Source: Owenia fusiformis (lineage: Eukaryota; Annelida; Polychaeta; Sabellida; Oweniidae). From it: a stretch of DNA of 64,000 bases. This document shows positions 23,636-48,660 of the stretch, one piece after another. A program made the translations under genes and the position numbers. The first letter of the stretch is position 1; each line of letters opens with the position of its first letter. The stretch is from NCBI GenBank assembly GCA_903813345.2, contig CAIIXF020000002.1:13352150-13416149 (forward strand), given 5' to 3'. Under the pieces are notes generated by a model. That model searched no databases and was not told the DNA's origin. It saw only the letters and a program-made list of their open reading frames with translations.

Positions 23636-23728
23636 CAGCATCATCAGATACCTGGTATTTGTCATTGGTTTGACAACATGTACATTATGAGAACATGATA
23701 AGTGTGTTTCATTGTTGTAAAAATTGTT

Positions 23729-23735
23729 GAATAAA
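23729..23735 (+). promoter_or_regulatory. Candidate poly(A) signal of the MTMR gene
   Basis: AATAAA occurs in ttgaataaatag, about 1.1 kb after the stop codon, followed by an AT-rich stretch. It is one of several possible AATAAA sites and is supported only by position. Confidence 0.35.
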
Positions 23736-24969
23736 TAGATAAATATATATACAATATGTACAGTATTCAGTTTTTTACTTGATAATAATCTTGCACTAAA
23801 GACAAGGGTGTATTTTATGTCTGGAGATAGAAAGACTTATATTAAACAAACCAAAACTCAAGAAATATTAATGAATAATTTACTGCAGTATATCTTCAAC
23901 CCAAGAGAAGACAATATACAATTATTTAACCATTCATCTTATTATCCCAACCAACAAAATTCAATCTCACAATAATTTAATCTCTTCAAAGTATCATCAT
24001 ATACTCAAATTGAAGGAATTTTAGAGTAGATCACAATAATGGTAATTTGTTTATCTGTTTTGTGCCTTGATTGAAGGCAATACAAGATGCTTTTCAGTAA
24101 TTCCATAATTGTGCAGGGCTCTGGTCAGTTTCACTTGGAATTTGTAACGTCTTTTAACATTGATATGCAACAAAATCCCCATTCATTTGTTACTTTGATT
24201 GCACGTCATTGTGTTATATGTATATACGCTTTATATTATTTTATTAAATAGTAAAGTAATTGTTTCTCTAAAATTTTAATAATGAATAAAAAGTGCGCGG
24301 AATGCAACTTAGATGCCGTTATAGGGGAAAACATTACCTACTTTTTCTAAATAGAGGTACATGTACATGTTAAATTGAATTCAAATTCTAATTTCTCATA
24401 TGTCAGCCAAAAACTTCCCATTCGCTAATATGGTGAGAAAAATATCCCACGAACAAAAAATATATGATTTACAGAGAGCATTGATTTCCAAGCTTATAGT
24501 CATATAGTTTTGAACATGCACTTCACTATTGAAGTTCAGGGAATAACAATATTCAGATATTGACACATCCATAACGTTCTTCATTGGTCGAGTAGCAGTC
24601 AATATACTCAACAATGGCCTGGACTAAAACCAAAAATCTAGCACGCACGGTCAAGGCAGGGTAGAGTGAACACATGAAAATAAAGTCCTCTATTCGTTCT
24701 CATAGTACCTCATTTAAAATGATCATCTTGTTATTCTGTTCAACTTCAACACTGAAAATCCTTCACAATACGTTTCATCTAAATAAACTTGTTAAATGTT
24801 AAGCTTAATCAAATTGTTGATCCCATTATTTACCAGCCAAGATGTGCCCTTGATCTGAACTTGCTAATCAAAGAGCTTGTAAAATCCTTTGAGCTTGTAA
24901 AATCCATTAAAAATTGATGTAAGTTATAAAATAACACATACTACAAAATTGATGTCAATGCTATCACTG

Positions 24970-25592
24970 CTATCAAGCTAAGGTATCGGCTGTCACCTTC
25001 GCATCAAAGATGGCAGACGAGAAGTATCGATTTCAATACTTTTAGTTCGAATCGAATTAGACTACTTTATAGTTGGCGTAATACTTTGATATTTGAACTA
25101 AATCCGACTTATATGACATGGAAACTCTGGAGTATGATCATTTGTTCATATATCATGTGTGGGCGCAAGAGTTCAACGATATCTACCACCACTTAAGAGA
25201 AGATAACTGGGATTTTAGTTTTACAGATGATAAGATAACTGATATGTGGTGATGTGGTAACGTTATGAGAGTTTATCATGGAGAGCTAAGATGTCTTATT
25301 ACCGTATATTGAAAACTAACATGACTGTTACCATATCTTACATTTCCAATTACCTTCCCTTAAGTGGAGGAAGATATCGTTGAATTGTGGACCTACACAT
25401 GATATGTGAATAGTTTATCATACTCCATAGTTCCCATGTCATATAAGTCAGATTTACTTCAAATATCAAAGCATGGCGTCAACTATAAAGTAATTTAATT
25501 CAATGAAAACTAAAAATATCGAAATCGACACTTCCCGTCCGCCATCTTTGATGCGAAGGTGATGGCCATTACCTTCGCTTGATACTGACCAG
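24970..25592. mobile_element. Large palindrome, ~290-bp arms, intergenic
   Basis: The left arm begins agctaaggtatcggctgtca then ccttcgcatcaaagatggc. The right arm ends gccatctttgatgcgaagg and tggccattaccttcgcttga. Blocks inside match in inverse order (tatatgacatgg / ccatgtcatata). The centre is about 25280. No reading frame, so a fold-back element is likely. Confidence 0.75.
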
Positions 25593-26020
25593 TGGCTATA
25601 ACATATGACACAATATGACATTTTATGTTTCAATTTTTATAAGGCCAAATGAAATGGATACTCTGACATAGTTAGAACAACTGCATCATGTTTTTAACGA
25701 CTCAGAATTTAACCATTTTTCTCGATTAGAATCTAAAATAATCTTCACCAATTCATGACAGATTCATAATCATTTGATGTACAGCTTAATCCATTTATAA
25801 GGAGCCATCGTTTATAAAACGTTTATAAATATTTTTAGTGACATGTATTTGGTATCAATGGATGGTGTCTGTAAAAATTTGTACATTTTCACAAAGAAGG
25901 TTTTGATAAACCTATTTGATAATGGTCAAATACACAGGTAAGACATGTATGTACATAATATGTTGTATAGTAGAGGTAGTGCAATGCATGGATGAGACTC
26001 TGTGTTTCAATTGGGAATAA

Positions 26021-26393
26021 CTAGAGATGTCACGGAACAAAAAAAAATCGGAACGGTTCGGAACATTTTGCTTTGGAATGGAACAATTTCGGAACGGTTC
26101 GGAACAGAGTGACTGCGTGTATAAGATTAAAATAAGCTGATCATCTATATTATATATTTGGGAGCGAAAAGCTCTTCAAAACTCTTCAATGAGAAGGAGT
26201 GAAAAGAAGGAACCTCTTTTGGTGCAAAATATTGAAAGAATAATGCTGTTTTGTGGCGATTCAAGGGCCAAAAGTTATAAAGGGGAAAAATGTTCATGTT
26301 CCGGAACCGAACCGAAATTCGCAATTTGTGTTCCGTTCCGAGGGCATAATTCCGCGGATCGGAACAAATTCGGGTATCCGTGACACCTCTAGG
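26021..26393. mobile_element. MITE with CTAGAGATGTCACGGA ends
   Basis: ctagagatgtcacgga at 26021 and tccgtgacacctctag at 26378 are inverted repeats. Subterminal ggaacggttcggaac blocks are mirrored by gttccggaaccgaaccg. No transposase. A hAT-type derivative is possible. Confidence 0.65.
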
Positions 26394-26629
26394 AATAACC
26401 AATCATATTGTTTCAACTGTATTCTGTCATCCATGAATATTGTGCTTATCCACTTGTAGCTAGTTCAAGAATTGTTTTACAGTGAACATTAAAGAGCTAT
26501 ATGACCAATCCTGTACTTAAAGCAAAAGTACTTACACTAGACCATGTATTCAAAGAGTAATATGACCAATCCTGTACTAATATAGAGGTATGTAATGTAA
26601 TCCAAACTCCATGTACATCCATGATAGTT

Positions 26630-26650
26630 TTTTTTATTTATTTATTGCAT
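26630..26650 (-). promoter_or_regulatory. Candidate poly(A) signals of RECQL5
   Basis: On the minus strand, overlapping AATAAATAAATAAA lies about 1.05 kb after the RECQL5 stop. If used, the 3'UTR would contain the whole 74-bp tandem array. Placement is by inference only. Confidence 0.35.
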
Positions 26651-26689
26651 ATACTGGACAAATACTGCAAAAACATAATTACAAATAGA

Positions 26690-27660
26690 GTCATTGATCA
26701 TGACTTTTTATATCCTGCATGAGTTTAAGTTCATTGTTTAGCACCATTGGTGTCATGCATGCCTAGGATGCTTGCATTGTTAAGCACTATTGGTTTCCTC
26801 ATGAGTTCAATGTTCATTGTTCAGCACCATTGGTGTTATACATGCCTTCATTGTTAAGCACTATTGGTTTCCTCATGAGTTCAATGTTCATTGTTCAGCA
26901 CCATTGCTGTTATACATGCCTTCATTGTTAAGCACTATTGGTTTCCTTATGAGTTCAATGTTCATTGTTTAGCACCATTGGTGTCATGCATGCCTAGGAT
27001 GCTTGCATTGTTAAGCACTTAAGATTTCCTCATGAGTTCAATGTTCATTGTTCAGCACCATTGGTGTCATGCATGCCTAGGATGCTTGCATTGTTAAGCA
27101 CTATTGGTTTCCCCATGAGTTCAATGTTCATTGTTCAGCACCATTGGTGTTATACATGCCTTCATTGTTAAGCACTATTGGTTTCCTCATGAGTTCAATG
27201 TTCATTGTTCAGCACCATTGCTGTTATACATGCCTTCATTGTTAAGCACTATTGGTTTCCCCATGAGTTCAATGTTCATTGTTCAGCACCATTGGTGTTA
27301 TACATGCCTTCATTGTTAAGCACTATTGGTTTCCTCATGAGTTCAATGTTCATTGTTCAGCACCACCATTGGTGTTATACATGTCTTCATTGTTAAGCAC
27401 TATTGGTTTCCTCATGAGTTCAATGTTCATTGTTCAGCACCACCATTGGTGTTATACATGCCTTCATTGTTAAGCACTATTGGTTTCCTCATGAGTTCAA
27501 TGTTCATTGTTCAGCACCACCATTGGTGTTATACATGCCTTCATTGTTAAACACTGTTGGTTTCCTCATGAGTTCATTGTTCAGCACCACTGATGTTATG
27601 CATGCCTTGTTGTCATACATTGATGGTTTCATTGTTTAGCACTTTTGGCGTCCTGCATGA
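26690..27660. repeat. 74-bp dimeric tandem repeat, ~13 units, likely RECQL5 3'UTR
   Basis: Units recur at 74 bp, then 77 bp after a CAC insertion. Each consists of two ~37-bp halves with cattgttcagcaccattggt and cattgttaagcactattggt. It begins ~40 bp past the RECQL5 stop codon. Short frames in it are by-products. Confidence 0.9.
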
Positions 27661-27697
27661 ATTCTTTGTTCATTGTTGAGAACTAATATGTTTTTGC

Positions 27698-40766
<13,069 letters not shown>

Positions 40767-41031
40767 TGGAGAACGGGATGAACATCTGGTGAAGAGAAAA
40801 CTGAAATTTTCGGAAACGGAAATGGTTCATCAAAAATGGCTGAATTGTTATATCCACGAAATATTTAGGCGTTACAGTAGATCTACAAACTGATTATAAG
40901 TTCGTGATTGGCCGCGCATGGTTAGATTAGGGGTGGGTCACTGTATATATACACTCTGGTATGAGAATGGTCAAAGAAAATATGATAGCTCACATTTGTG
41001 GTTTGGTATTGGTTTAGATTACTTAGTTTGC

Positions 41032-41154
41032 ACCATAGGCCCCGGGAACATGTATAAAATAGCGAGTCGACATCTGTACTATTACTACTTCTTCTTTAAA
41101 GAAGTAATACAGATGTCGACTCGCTATTTTATACATGTTCCCGGGGCCTATGGT
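41032..41154. repeat. Perfect 47-bp hairpin upstream of RECQL5
   Basis: 41032-41078 and 41108-41154 are exact inverted complements (accataggccccgggaacat ... tacatgttcccggggcctat...). The 29-bp spacer holds a smaller acttcttctttaaagaagt palindrome. The stem contains CCCGGG and GTCGAC. It lies ~270 bp before the RECQL5 ATG. It could be a MITE or a structured promoter element. Confidence 0.9.
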
Positions 41155-41810
41155 TTGCACAAAGCTATCTCCTGAGTGAGAAGTAGAATTCACTGTCTCA
41201 ACAGCATGTCAATGATGCATTTGACCAGTTTAGGCCAAAATTGAGGGGTAAACTTGGGCAAAATGGTGGACATATTGAACATCTGTTTATGTAAATCAAG
41301 TTGACAAAAAAACTTGGTTTTTGCAAGTTTCGGAAAACGAATTGAAACGAGAATGACGTCATCTATATTATGGACGCTGGTTGACAGACATTATAATAAA
41401 TTTGAACTCATGGTATCCAAATTTAAGATATGTAAATTCCCTATCCACTGGTCCTCAAGAAAATCAATACTTATTTTTGAAATACGAGTGTCCAAAATTG
41501 GACCCTATATTTGGGTTAAAAGTGCAGATCTTAACTGTTTTTCGAAAAACCGTTTATGTAACTTAAGTGAGGAATTACGATTCTGTCGTCTTCTAAACTA
41601 TTTGTTCGCAAATATGTACATTTTCTTAAACATATGATACTGATACACGTTTCTGTCAAAAATGTCGAGGGAATTCTGCCTACAACGTGTGAAATAAGGA
41701 AAAAAAATCGTACCGTCGATTACCAGCGTAGCCTAATCGAGTGGATCACCAGTGACATAGTTCAATATAGACGAGTAGCAGCCGGCAATATTTGAAGAGA
41801 TTAAACCTCC

Positions 41811-43620
41811 GAAAGGTTACTGGCTAATCTTGGTACCGTTGGAAAGCTTAACTTCTGCACTAACATGCTTGATGACTAAAAACATTCAGAACAGGTGGAA
41901 AAGTTCTTAAAAATGCTAGTTTCCATGGTAACTGCAATGTTGTCACTTTTAAGGCCCATGAATATACTTTTGAACATATCTAGATAACGCTTTGACCATA
42001 TGTCTTGATAAAAGTATCACTGTAAAGATAATTTGACACAGTTTTTGAAAAAATGTATTTTTTGGATTATTGGACTCATTGTGATGTCATAGAACTAGAA
42101 ACGGCTGATTTTTCGGTGATTTTGAGAATTTAGACACGTGTCGTATGGTAATGTAAGCTACATTATCTAATAAAACTATTTTGTGTTTAAAAGTGACTTA
42201 ACACAACACTTATATGTATATTATCGGGCAAACAATATCATTATGATTGTGATGTCATAATACAAAGAGATAGAGGCCTAATTCAAATATCTAATATCGA
42301 GATTTTTGACAAATCAAGATATATTTGAGGCATTTATACATTTATACATTTTCAATGATAATTTAAAAAATCCTCAACAATATAATGTTATGTTTAATAT
42401 ATCTATAAAAAGGTTACTGTCTTATCATGGTACCGTTGGAAAGCTTAGCATCTGCACTAATATGTTTGACGACTAAAACAATTCAGAACAGGTGAGAAAA
42501 TTCTTTAAAATGCTGGTTTCCATGGTAACTGCAATGTTGTCACCAGTAAGGCCCATGAATATACTTTTGAACATATCTAGAGAACACTTTGACCATATGT
42601 CTTGATAAAAGTATCACTGTAAAGGTAATTTAACAAACTTGTTGAAAAAAGGTATTTTTGGATTATTGGGATCATTGTGATGTCATAGAACTAGAAACGG
42701 CTGATTTTTTGGTGATTTTGACAGAGTTGAGACATGTATCATATGCTTCTGTAAGCTACAATACTTAAAGTAAACTATGTTTTGTCTTTAAGTGACTTAA
42801 CACAACACATAGTATTAATATATCGAACAATCAATATCACTATGATTGTGATGTCATAATGCAAAGAGATAGAGGCCAAGTTCAAATATCTAATATCGAG
42901 ATTTTTGACAAATCAAGATATATTTGAGGCATTTATACATTTATATATTTTCAATGATAATTTAAAAAATCCTCAACAATATAATGTCATGATGTTAAAT
43001 ATATCGATGAAAAGGTTACTGGCTAATCATGGTACCGTTGGAAAGCTTAGCATCTGTGTTAACATGCCTAATCCCTAAAATAAATCAAAACAGGTGAGAA
43101 CATTTTTAAAAATGATGGTTTCCATGGTAACTGCAATGTTGTCACTATTAAAGTCCATAAATATACTTTTGAAGATATCTAGGGAACGCTTTGACCATAT
43201 ATCATGTTTAAAGTTTCATTGTAAAGGTAATTTAACAAACCTGTTGAAAATACATATTTTCTGGGGTTTTGGGCTCATTGTGATGTCATATAAATAGAAA
43301 CGCTTGATTTTTGGTGATTTTGACATAATTCACACAAGTACATATCATGCGCTTTTGTAGCCGATAGTAGTTACAGAATAAACTATTTTGTGTAAATACA
43401 TGATTTAGGACATGTTGTACAACACTTATATGATATTCGTATATCAGACAAGTAATATCATCGTACTTGTAATGTTATAATTCAAAACTTTTAGATAAAG
43501 GTATATTTCAAATATATCGAGATTTTTGACAAATTCAGATAAATTTGTAGAAATCTTAAGATAATTTGAAAAGCTTCAACAATATGTCACGTTCGATACA
43601 TCGTCGAAAATATAATTTCA
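41811..43620. repeat. ~600-bp tandem repeat, 3 copies
   Basis: aggttactggctaatcatgg recurs at 41814, 42411 and 43013 (spacing 597 and 602). Shared blocks are gtttccatggtaactgcaat, tgatgtcatagaactagaaa and gagatttttgacaaatcaag. The third copy is the most diverged. No reading frame is conserved. Confidence 0.9.
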
Positions 43621-44349
43621 CTACCCCATCATAAACACATATCTAAGTTTTTTTAGTGATTTCTACCAAATGTTATAATATGTGTGAAGTGTTTCTGGAG
43701 GCATATGGTGCTTATATGTAAAATTATGATAAAAAGCTTATAAAAACAACATGTACGTGTATCAGTATGTCAGGCAAGAAAAGTTTAGATATTTAGTTGA
43801 GACTTTAGGGTGAGATTTACTTAAAGCGCTCGGTTCCATAGTAACCATTTAATATTTTCTATATATTCAGAGATAACAGCATAGTGCGGAGTGGGCATAT
43901 CTCAGTTGTTCTTGTACAATTGAGTTTTAGGATTTATTAGTACTGATGCCCTTTTAGGGCTAAACATACAATTTACAACATACAACATACAATTTTCATA
44001 AACAGTAAAAATAGCAATAAAATAAAGAAAATAGGATTACATTCTTCAAATGACATATTTGAAGACTATTAGTTTATGGTTCATTATTCATGCTACAAAG
44101 TTGTTGATTGAATTAATATTGGAACCCTATGAAAGCCAAAAAATATTTCTGATGTTTTATGAAAACAATATTCAAATAAGCTAATTTTCATATTAATAAT
44201 GGCATCATGACCCGTAATTTTGATATATTAACACCACTATCAAATGATCACAGCCGTTGCCTGACTTTGTTTACATTTCCTAGGAACATACCAGATTTCA
44301 GTAAAAATGGCGACCCTACCCTACAGAAATGGCGATAATTAGTGCTTTA

Positions 44350-46575
44350 ACAGTCAATATTGGCTCATTAATAGCCCTTAGTGATTCCCTAGTATGAACG
44401 GGTGGGTTGTGCTTAAATAGCCAAAATTGATTCTTAATAGCCCTTAGCAATTCCCTTATATGCTCGGGTTGTGCTTAAATATCCCAGATTGGTTTCTCAA
44501 TAGCCCTTAGTGATTCCCTTGTATCATCTAGATTGGCTCTTAATAGCCCCTAGTGATTCCCTAGTATGCCCAGGTTGTGCTTAAAATGTCCAATTGATTT
44601 CTTAATAGCCCTTAGTGATTCCTTAGTATGCTCTGGTTGTGCTTAAATAGCCCTGATTAGTTTCTTAATAGCCCTTAGTGATTCCCTTATATGCTCGGGT
44701 TGTGCCTAAATAGCCCGAATTAGTTTCTTGATAGCCCTTAGTGATTCCCTTATATGCTCGGGTTGTGCTTAAATAGCCCAAATTAGTTTCTTGATAGCCC
44801 TTAGTGATTCCCTTATATGCTCGGGTTGTGCTTAAATAGCCCGAATTAGTTTCTTGATAGCCCTTAGTGATTCCCTTATATGCTCGGGTTGTGCTTAAAT
44901 AGCCCCAATTAGTTTCTTGATAGCCCTTAGTGATTCCCTTATATGCTCGGGTTGTGCTTAAATAGCCCCAATTAGTTTCTTAACAGCCCTCAGTGATTCC
45001 CTTATATGCTCGGGTTGTGCTTAAATAGCCCCAATTAGTTTCTTGATAGCCCTTAGTGATTACCTAGTATGCTCAGGTTGTGCTTAAATAGCCCCAATCG
45101 GTCTCTTAATACCCCCTAGTGATTCCCTAGTATGCTCTGGTTGTGCCTAAATAGCCCCAATCGGTTTCTTAACAGCCCTCAGTGATTCCCTTATATGCTT
45201 GGGTTGTGCTTAAATAGCCCCAATTAGTTTCTTGATAGCCCTTAGTGATTCCCTTGTATGCTCAGGTTGTGCTTAAATAGCCCCAATCGGTCTCTTAATA
45301 CCCCCTAGTGATTCCCTAGTATGCTCTGGCTGTGCCTAAATAGCCCCAATCGGTTTCTTAACAGCCCTTAGTGATTCCCTTATATGCTCGGGTTGTGCTT
45401 AAATAGCCCCAATTAGTTTCTTGATAGCCCTTAGTGATTCCCTTATATGCTCGGGTTGTGCGTAAATAGCCCCAATTAGTTTCTTAATAGCCCTTAGTGA
45501 TTCCCTAGTATGGCCGAGTTGTGCGTAAATAGCCCCAGTTTGTTTCTCATTAGCCCTTAGTGATTCCCTCATATGCTCGGGTATTGCTTAAATAGCCCAA
45601 ATTAGTTTTTTAATAGCCCTAATTGATTCCCTAGTATGCTCGGGTTGTGCTTTAATAACCCCAATTAGTTTCTTAATAGCCCTTAGTGATTCCCTAATAT
45701 GCTTGGGTTGTGCTTAAATAGCCCATATTAGTTTCTTAATAGCCCTAATTGATTCCCTAGTATGCTCGGGTTGTGCTTTAATAGCCCTTAGTGATTCTCT
45801 ACTATGATCGGCTTGTGCTTAAATAGCCAAAATTGGTTTCTTAATAGCCTTTGGTGATTTCCTTATATGCTCAGGTTGTGCTTAAATATCCCTCATTGGT
45901 TTCTTAATGGCCCTTAATGTTTCCCTTGTAATGCTCTAGATTGGTTCTTAATACCCCTTCGTGATTTGTAGTATGCTTTGGTTGTGCTCAAATAGCCCTA
46001 ATTGGTTTCTTATAGCTCTTAGTGATTCCCTAGTATGCTGATTCCCTAGTATGCTTGGGTTGTGCTTAAATAGTCCAATTGATTTCTTAATAGCCCTCAG
46101 TGATTCCCTAGTATGCTCTGGTTGTGCCTAAATAGCCCCAATTGGTTTCTTAATAGCCATCACTGATTCGCTAGTATGCTCAGGTTGTGCTCAAATAGCC
46201 CTTATTGGTTTCTTATAGCCCTTATTGATTCCCTAGTATGCTCGGGTTGTGCTTAAATAGCCTTAATTAGTTTCTTAATAGCCCTTAGTGATTCCATAGT
46301 ATGCTCGGGTTGTGCTCAAATAACCCCAATTAGTTTCTTAAAAGTCCGTAGTCATTCCCTACAGTATGCTCGGGTTGTGCCTAAATAGCCTCAATTAGTT
46401 TTTAAATAGCCCTTAGTAATTCCCAGTATGCTCGGGTTGTGCTTAAATAGCCCCAATTAGTTTTTTAATAGCCCTTAGTGATTCCCTCGTTTGCTCGGGT
46501 TGTGCTTAAATAGCCCCAATTAGTTTCTTAATAGCCCTTATTGATTCCCTTATATGCTCCGATTCTGCTTATTTA
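44350..46575. repeat. 63-bp tandem repeat, ~35 units
   Basis: Units of agcccttagtgattccctta, tatgctcgggttgtgcttaa and atagccccaattagtttctt. The centre (44700-45500) is homogeneous and both flanks are more diverged, as expected for unequal exchange. It ends at an element terminus (ggggagctaaggttac). Confidence 0.95.
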
Positions 46576-46884
46576 GGGGAGCTAAGGTTACCAAACTTAT
46601 GGAGGGGAGGGTAGCTCGTGAAAAAAGAATTGTTGTTAATTTTGAGATCTTTCTGATTTAATTTACTCAAATGAAAGGTAATCTGGAGTAGATTGCAAAT
46701 ATTGTACCATTTTTCTGATGCGGGCCTCGTAAATTCAGAATAGCCGCCTATAATGTTGGATTACGTAATATTTAAGTATGGCTATATTATACTCAAATTG
46801 AAGGAATTTTAGAGTAGATCACAATTATGGTATTGTTTTTCTGATTCATGTCTCAGAAAATTCAAAATGGCTGCCTAGAGCAGG

Positions 46885-47690
46885 AGTTCGCTAAAGACAT
46901 CTTATCTTGCAAACTATCGCAAGCAAGCAAAAATAGACACTAGGGCTATATGTTTGTTATATCGATATGACGAAAGCCTTCTGCAGTATAAATCGAGATT
47001 GTCTATGGTTCAAACTCAATATAAGAGGTATAAAAGAAAGAATCTTTAAGGCCGTTCAATGAGGATTAATGGCTTGTTAACCCCTAAATTCAAGGTATCT
47101 AATGGATGTAAGGAGGGCTGTTTGCTTTCTTCGACCCTGTTCGCCATGTACATAAACGATTTGGCATCTGACGTAAAACAATTGAGGTGTGGAGTCCATG
47201 TTGATGATATCAATGTAGGAATATTACTTTATGCAGATGATACCGTCCGCATTAATAGCACCCAACCCCTCAAGACTCACAACGTATGCTAAATAAGGTG
47301 AATTAATGGTGCAGGAAATAGTGCAATACAGGCCCCCTCCCACCCTCAATCAGTCTATGTTTTTACATGTGGCCAAAATAATATTGAATATGCCTCAAAA
47401 TATAAATATCTTGGTATATGGCTAGAGGAACACTTAGACGCCAAAATCATCGCAAGTGAAATTGCCAGATCAGCTATTCAAGAGGGAGTAATTACAACTA
47501 AAGCAAAAGCTACCGGTGGAATGGACTGCAAAGTGTTTAATAAGCTATATGACTCCCTAGTACAACCAGTGATCAATTATGACAGTGTTGTTGATGGCTT
47601 AGGGAGCATTGATGCCTAAATAATAAACGAAATCGAGCTGGTGAATCATTCCTCGGTGTAAGTTCCAAAACCAGCTTTGAAATCTCGCTA
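46885..47690 (+). pseudogene. LINE reverse transcriptase fragment (dead)
   Basis: Pieces in different frames read in order as a non-LTR retrotransposon RT: DMTKAFCSINRDCLWFKLNI (~46965-47060), FKVSNGCKEGCLLSSTLFAM and ILLYADDTV (47059-47270; the YADD catalytic motif is kept), ASKYKYLGIWLEEHLD and FNKLYDSLVQPVINY (~47390-47590), then NRAGESFLGVS. Frameshifts and stops between the pieces show it is inactive. Both ends are missing. Confidence 0.8.
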
Positions 47691-47904
47691 ATTGTCGTTT
47701 TCATGAGATTTTAAGAGATTTGCACTTTTAAAGGCAGAATCAGATCTATATATAGGGAGTGACAAAATTGCAAGCAATATGTGCAATTGATCTACCAATT
47801 GCAATATATTCCTTACAAGCTAAAATATATTATCCTACACTTAGTATGCTAAATGTATAATAACAATAAAAAATAAATTTGATATCTATTGGCAAAAAGA
47901 ATAA

Positions 47905-48022
47905 CCGGAGGATTTCGTCACGATATACTCCAGAAAACCAATATGCGGAGGACATCGTGACGATATACTCCGGAAAACCCAATACGGTATGTGGAGGATA
48001 TTGTGACGATATACTCCGCTTG
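47905..48022. repeat. ~50-bp tandem repeat, 3 copies
   Basis: cggaggacatcgtgacgata tactcc recurs with small changes at 47908, 47946 and 47993. Confidence 0.7.
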
Positions 48023-48119
48023 TTGATTCCCCGCCAGATTGACTCTATATGGCATGAAATTCATTTTGCAATGATATTTAATACACTCCTTGTACATGTA
48101 AGTGTAGGATAATAATAAC

Positions 48120-48256
48120 ATCCTATGATTGTTTCATTATATATCATTTTAATCTACTCGGTGATATTGATATATGCACACGTTCGCTTTGCTCTCTCGT
48201 GCAGATATCAATATCACCTCGTAGATAAAAATGATATTCCTCGAAATCATAGGATC
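48120..48256. mobile_element. Fold-back element, ~58-bp arms
   Basis: cctatgatt ... atctactcggtgatattgat is mirrored by atcaatatcacctcgtagat ... aatcatagg. Confidence 0.65.
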
Positions 48257-48660
48257 TCCTATAAATATGTCCCAAAGGATCAGGGATATCAATTTGTGAA
48301 GTTATTTAACCCTTTCCCGACGTGAATGTATGAGGAAAATGTTGGCTTGGTGACGGATAAGTAAGAGCGATTTTTGGAAAAAAACAGCAAATTACCTATT
48401 ACCCCAGGAACCATGCTTTAAATTTCATCACTTAAATACAATTTTTAGAAGGGATTATTACATTTCAACAACTTTCTAACGACTAACTTTTCTTTCTTAG
48501 CGCAACAGATTTTGGACAGTCATATGTTAGATTTTGCCCATTTCCTGGGGATTTAAACAGGTGCATATGTTAGGCGAATGCATTACATCCAGGAGAATCA
48601 CTTCAAGAGATGATAAAATAATTTCGACTTTGAGACAGGGTAGATGCAAACAACCCATCC

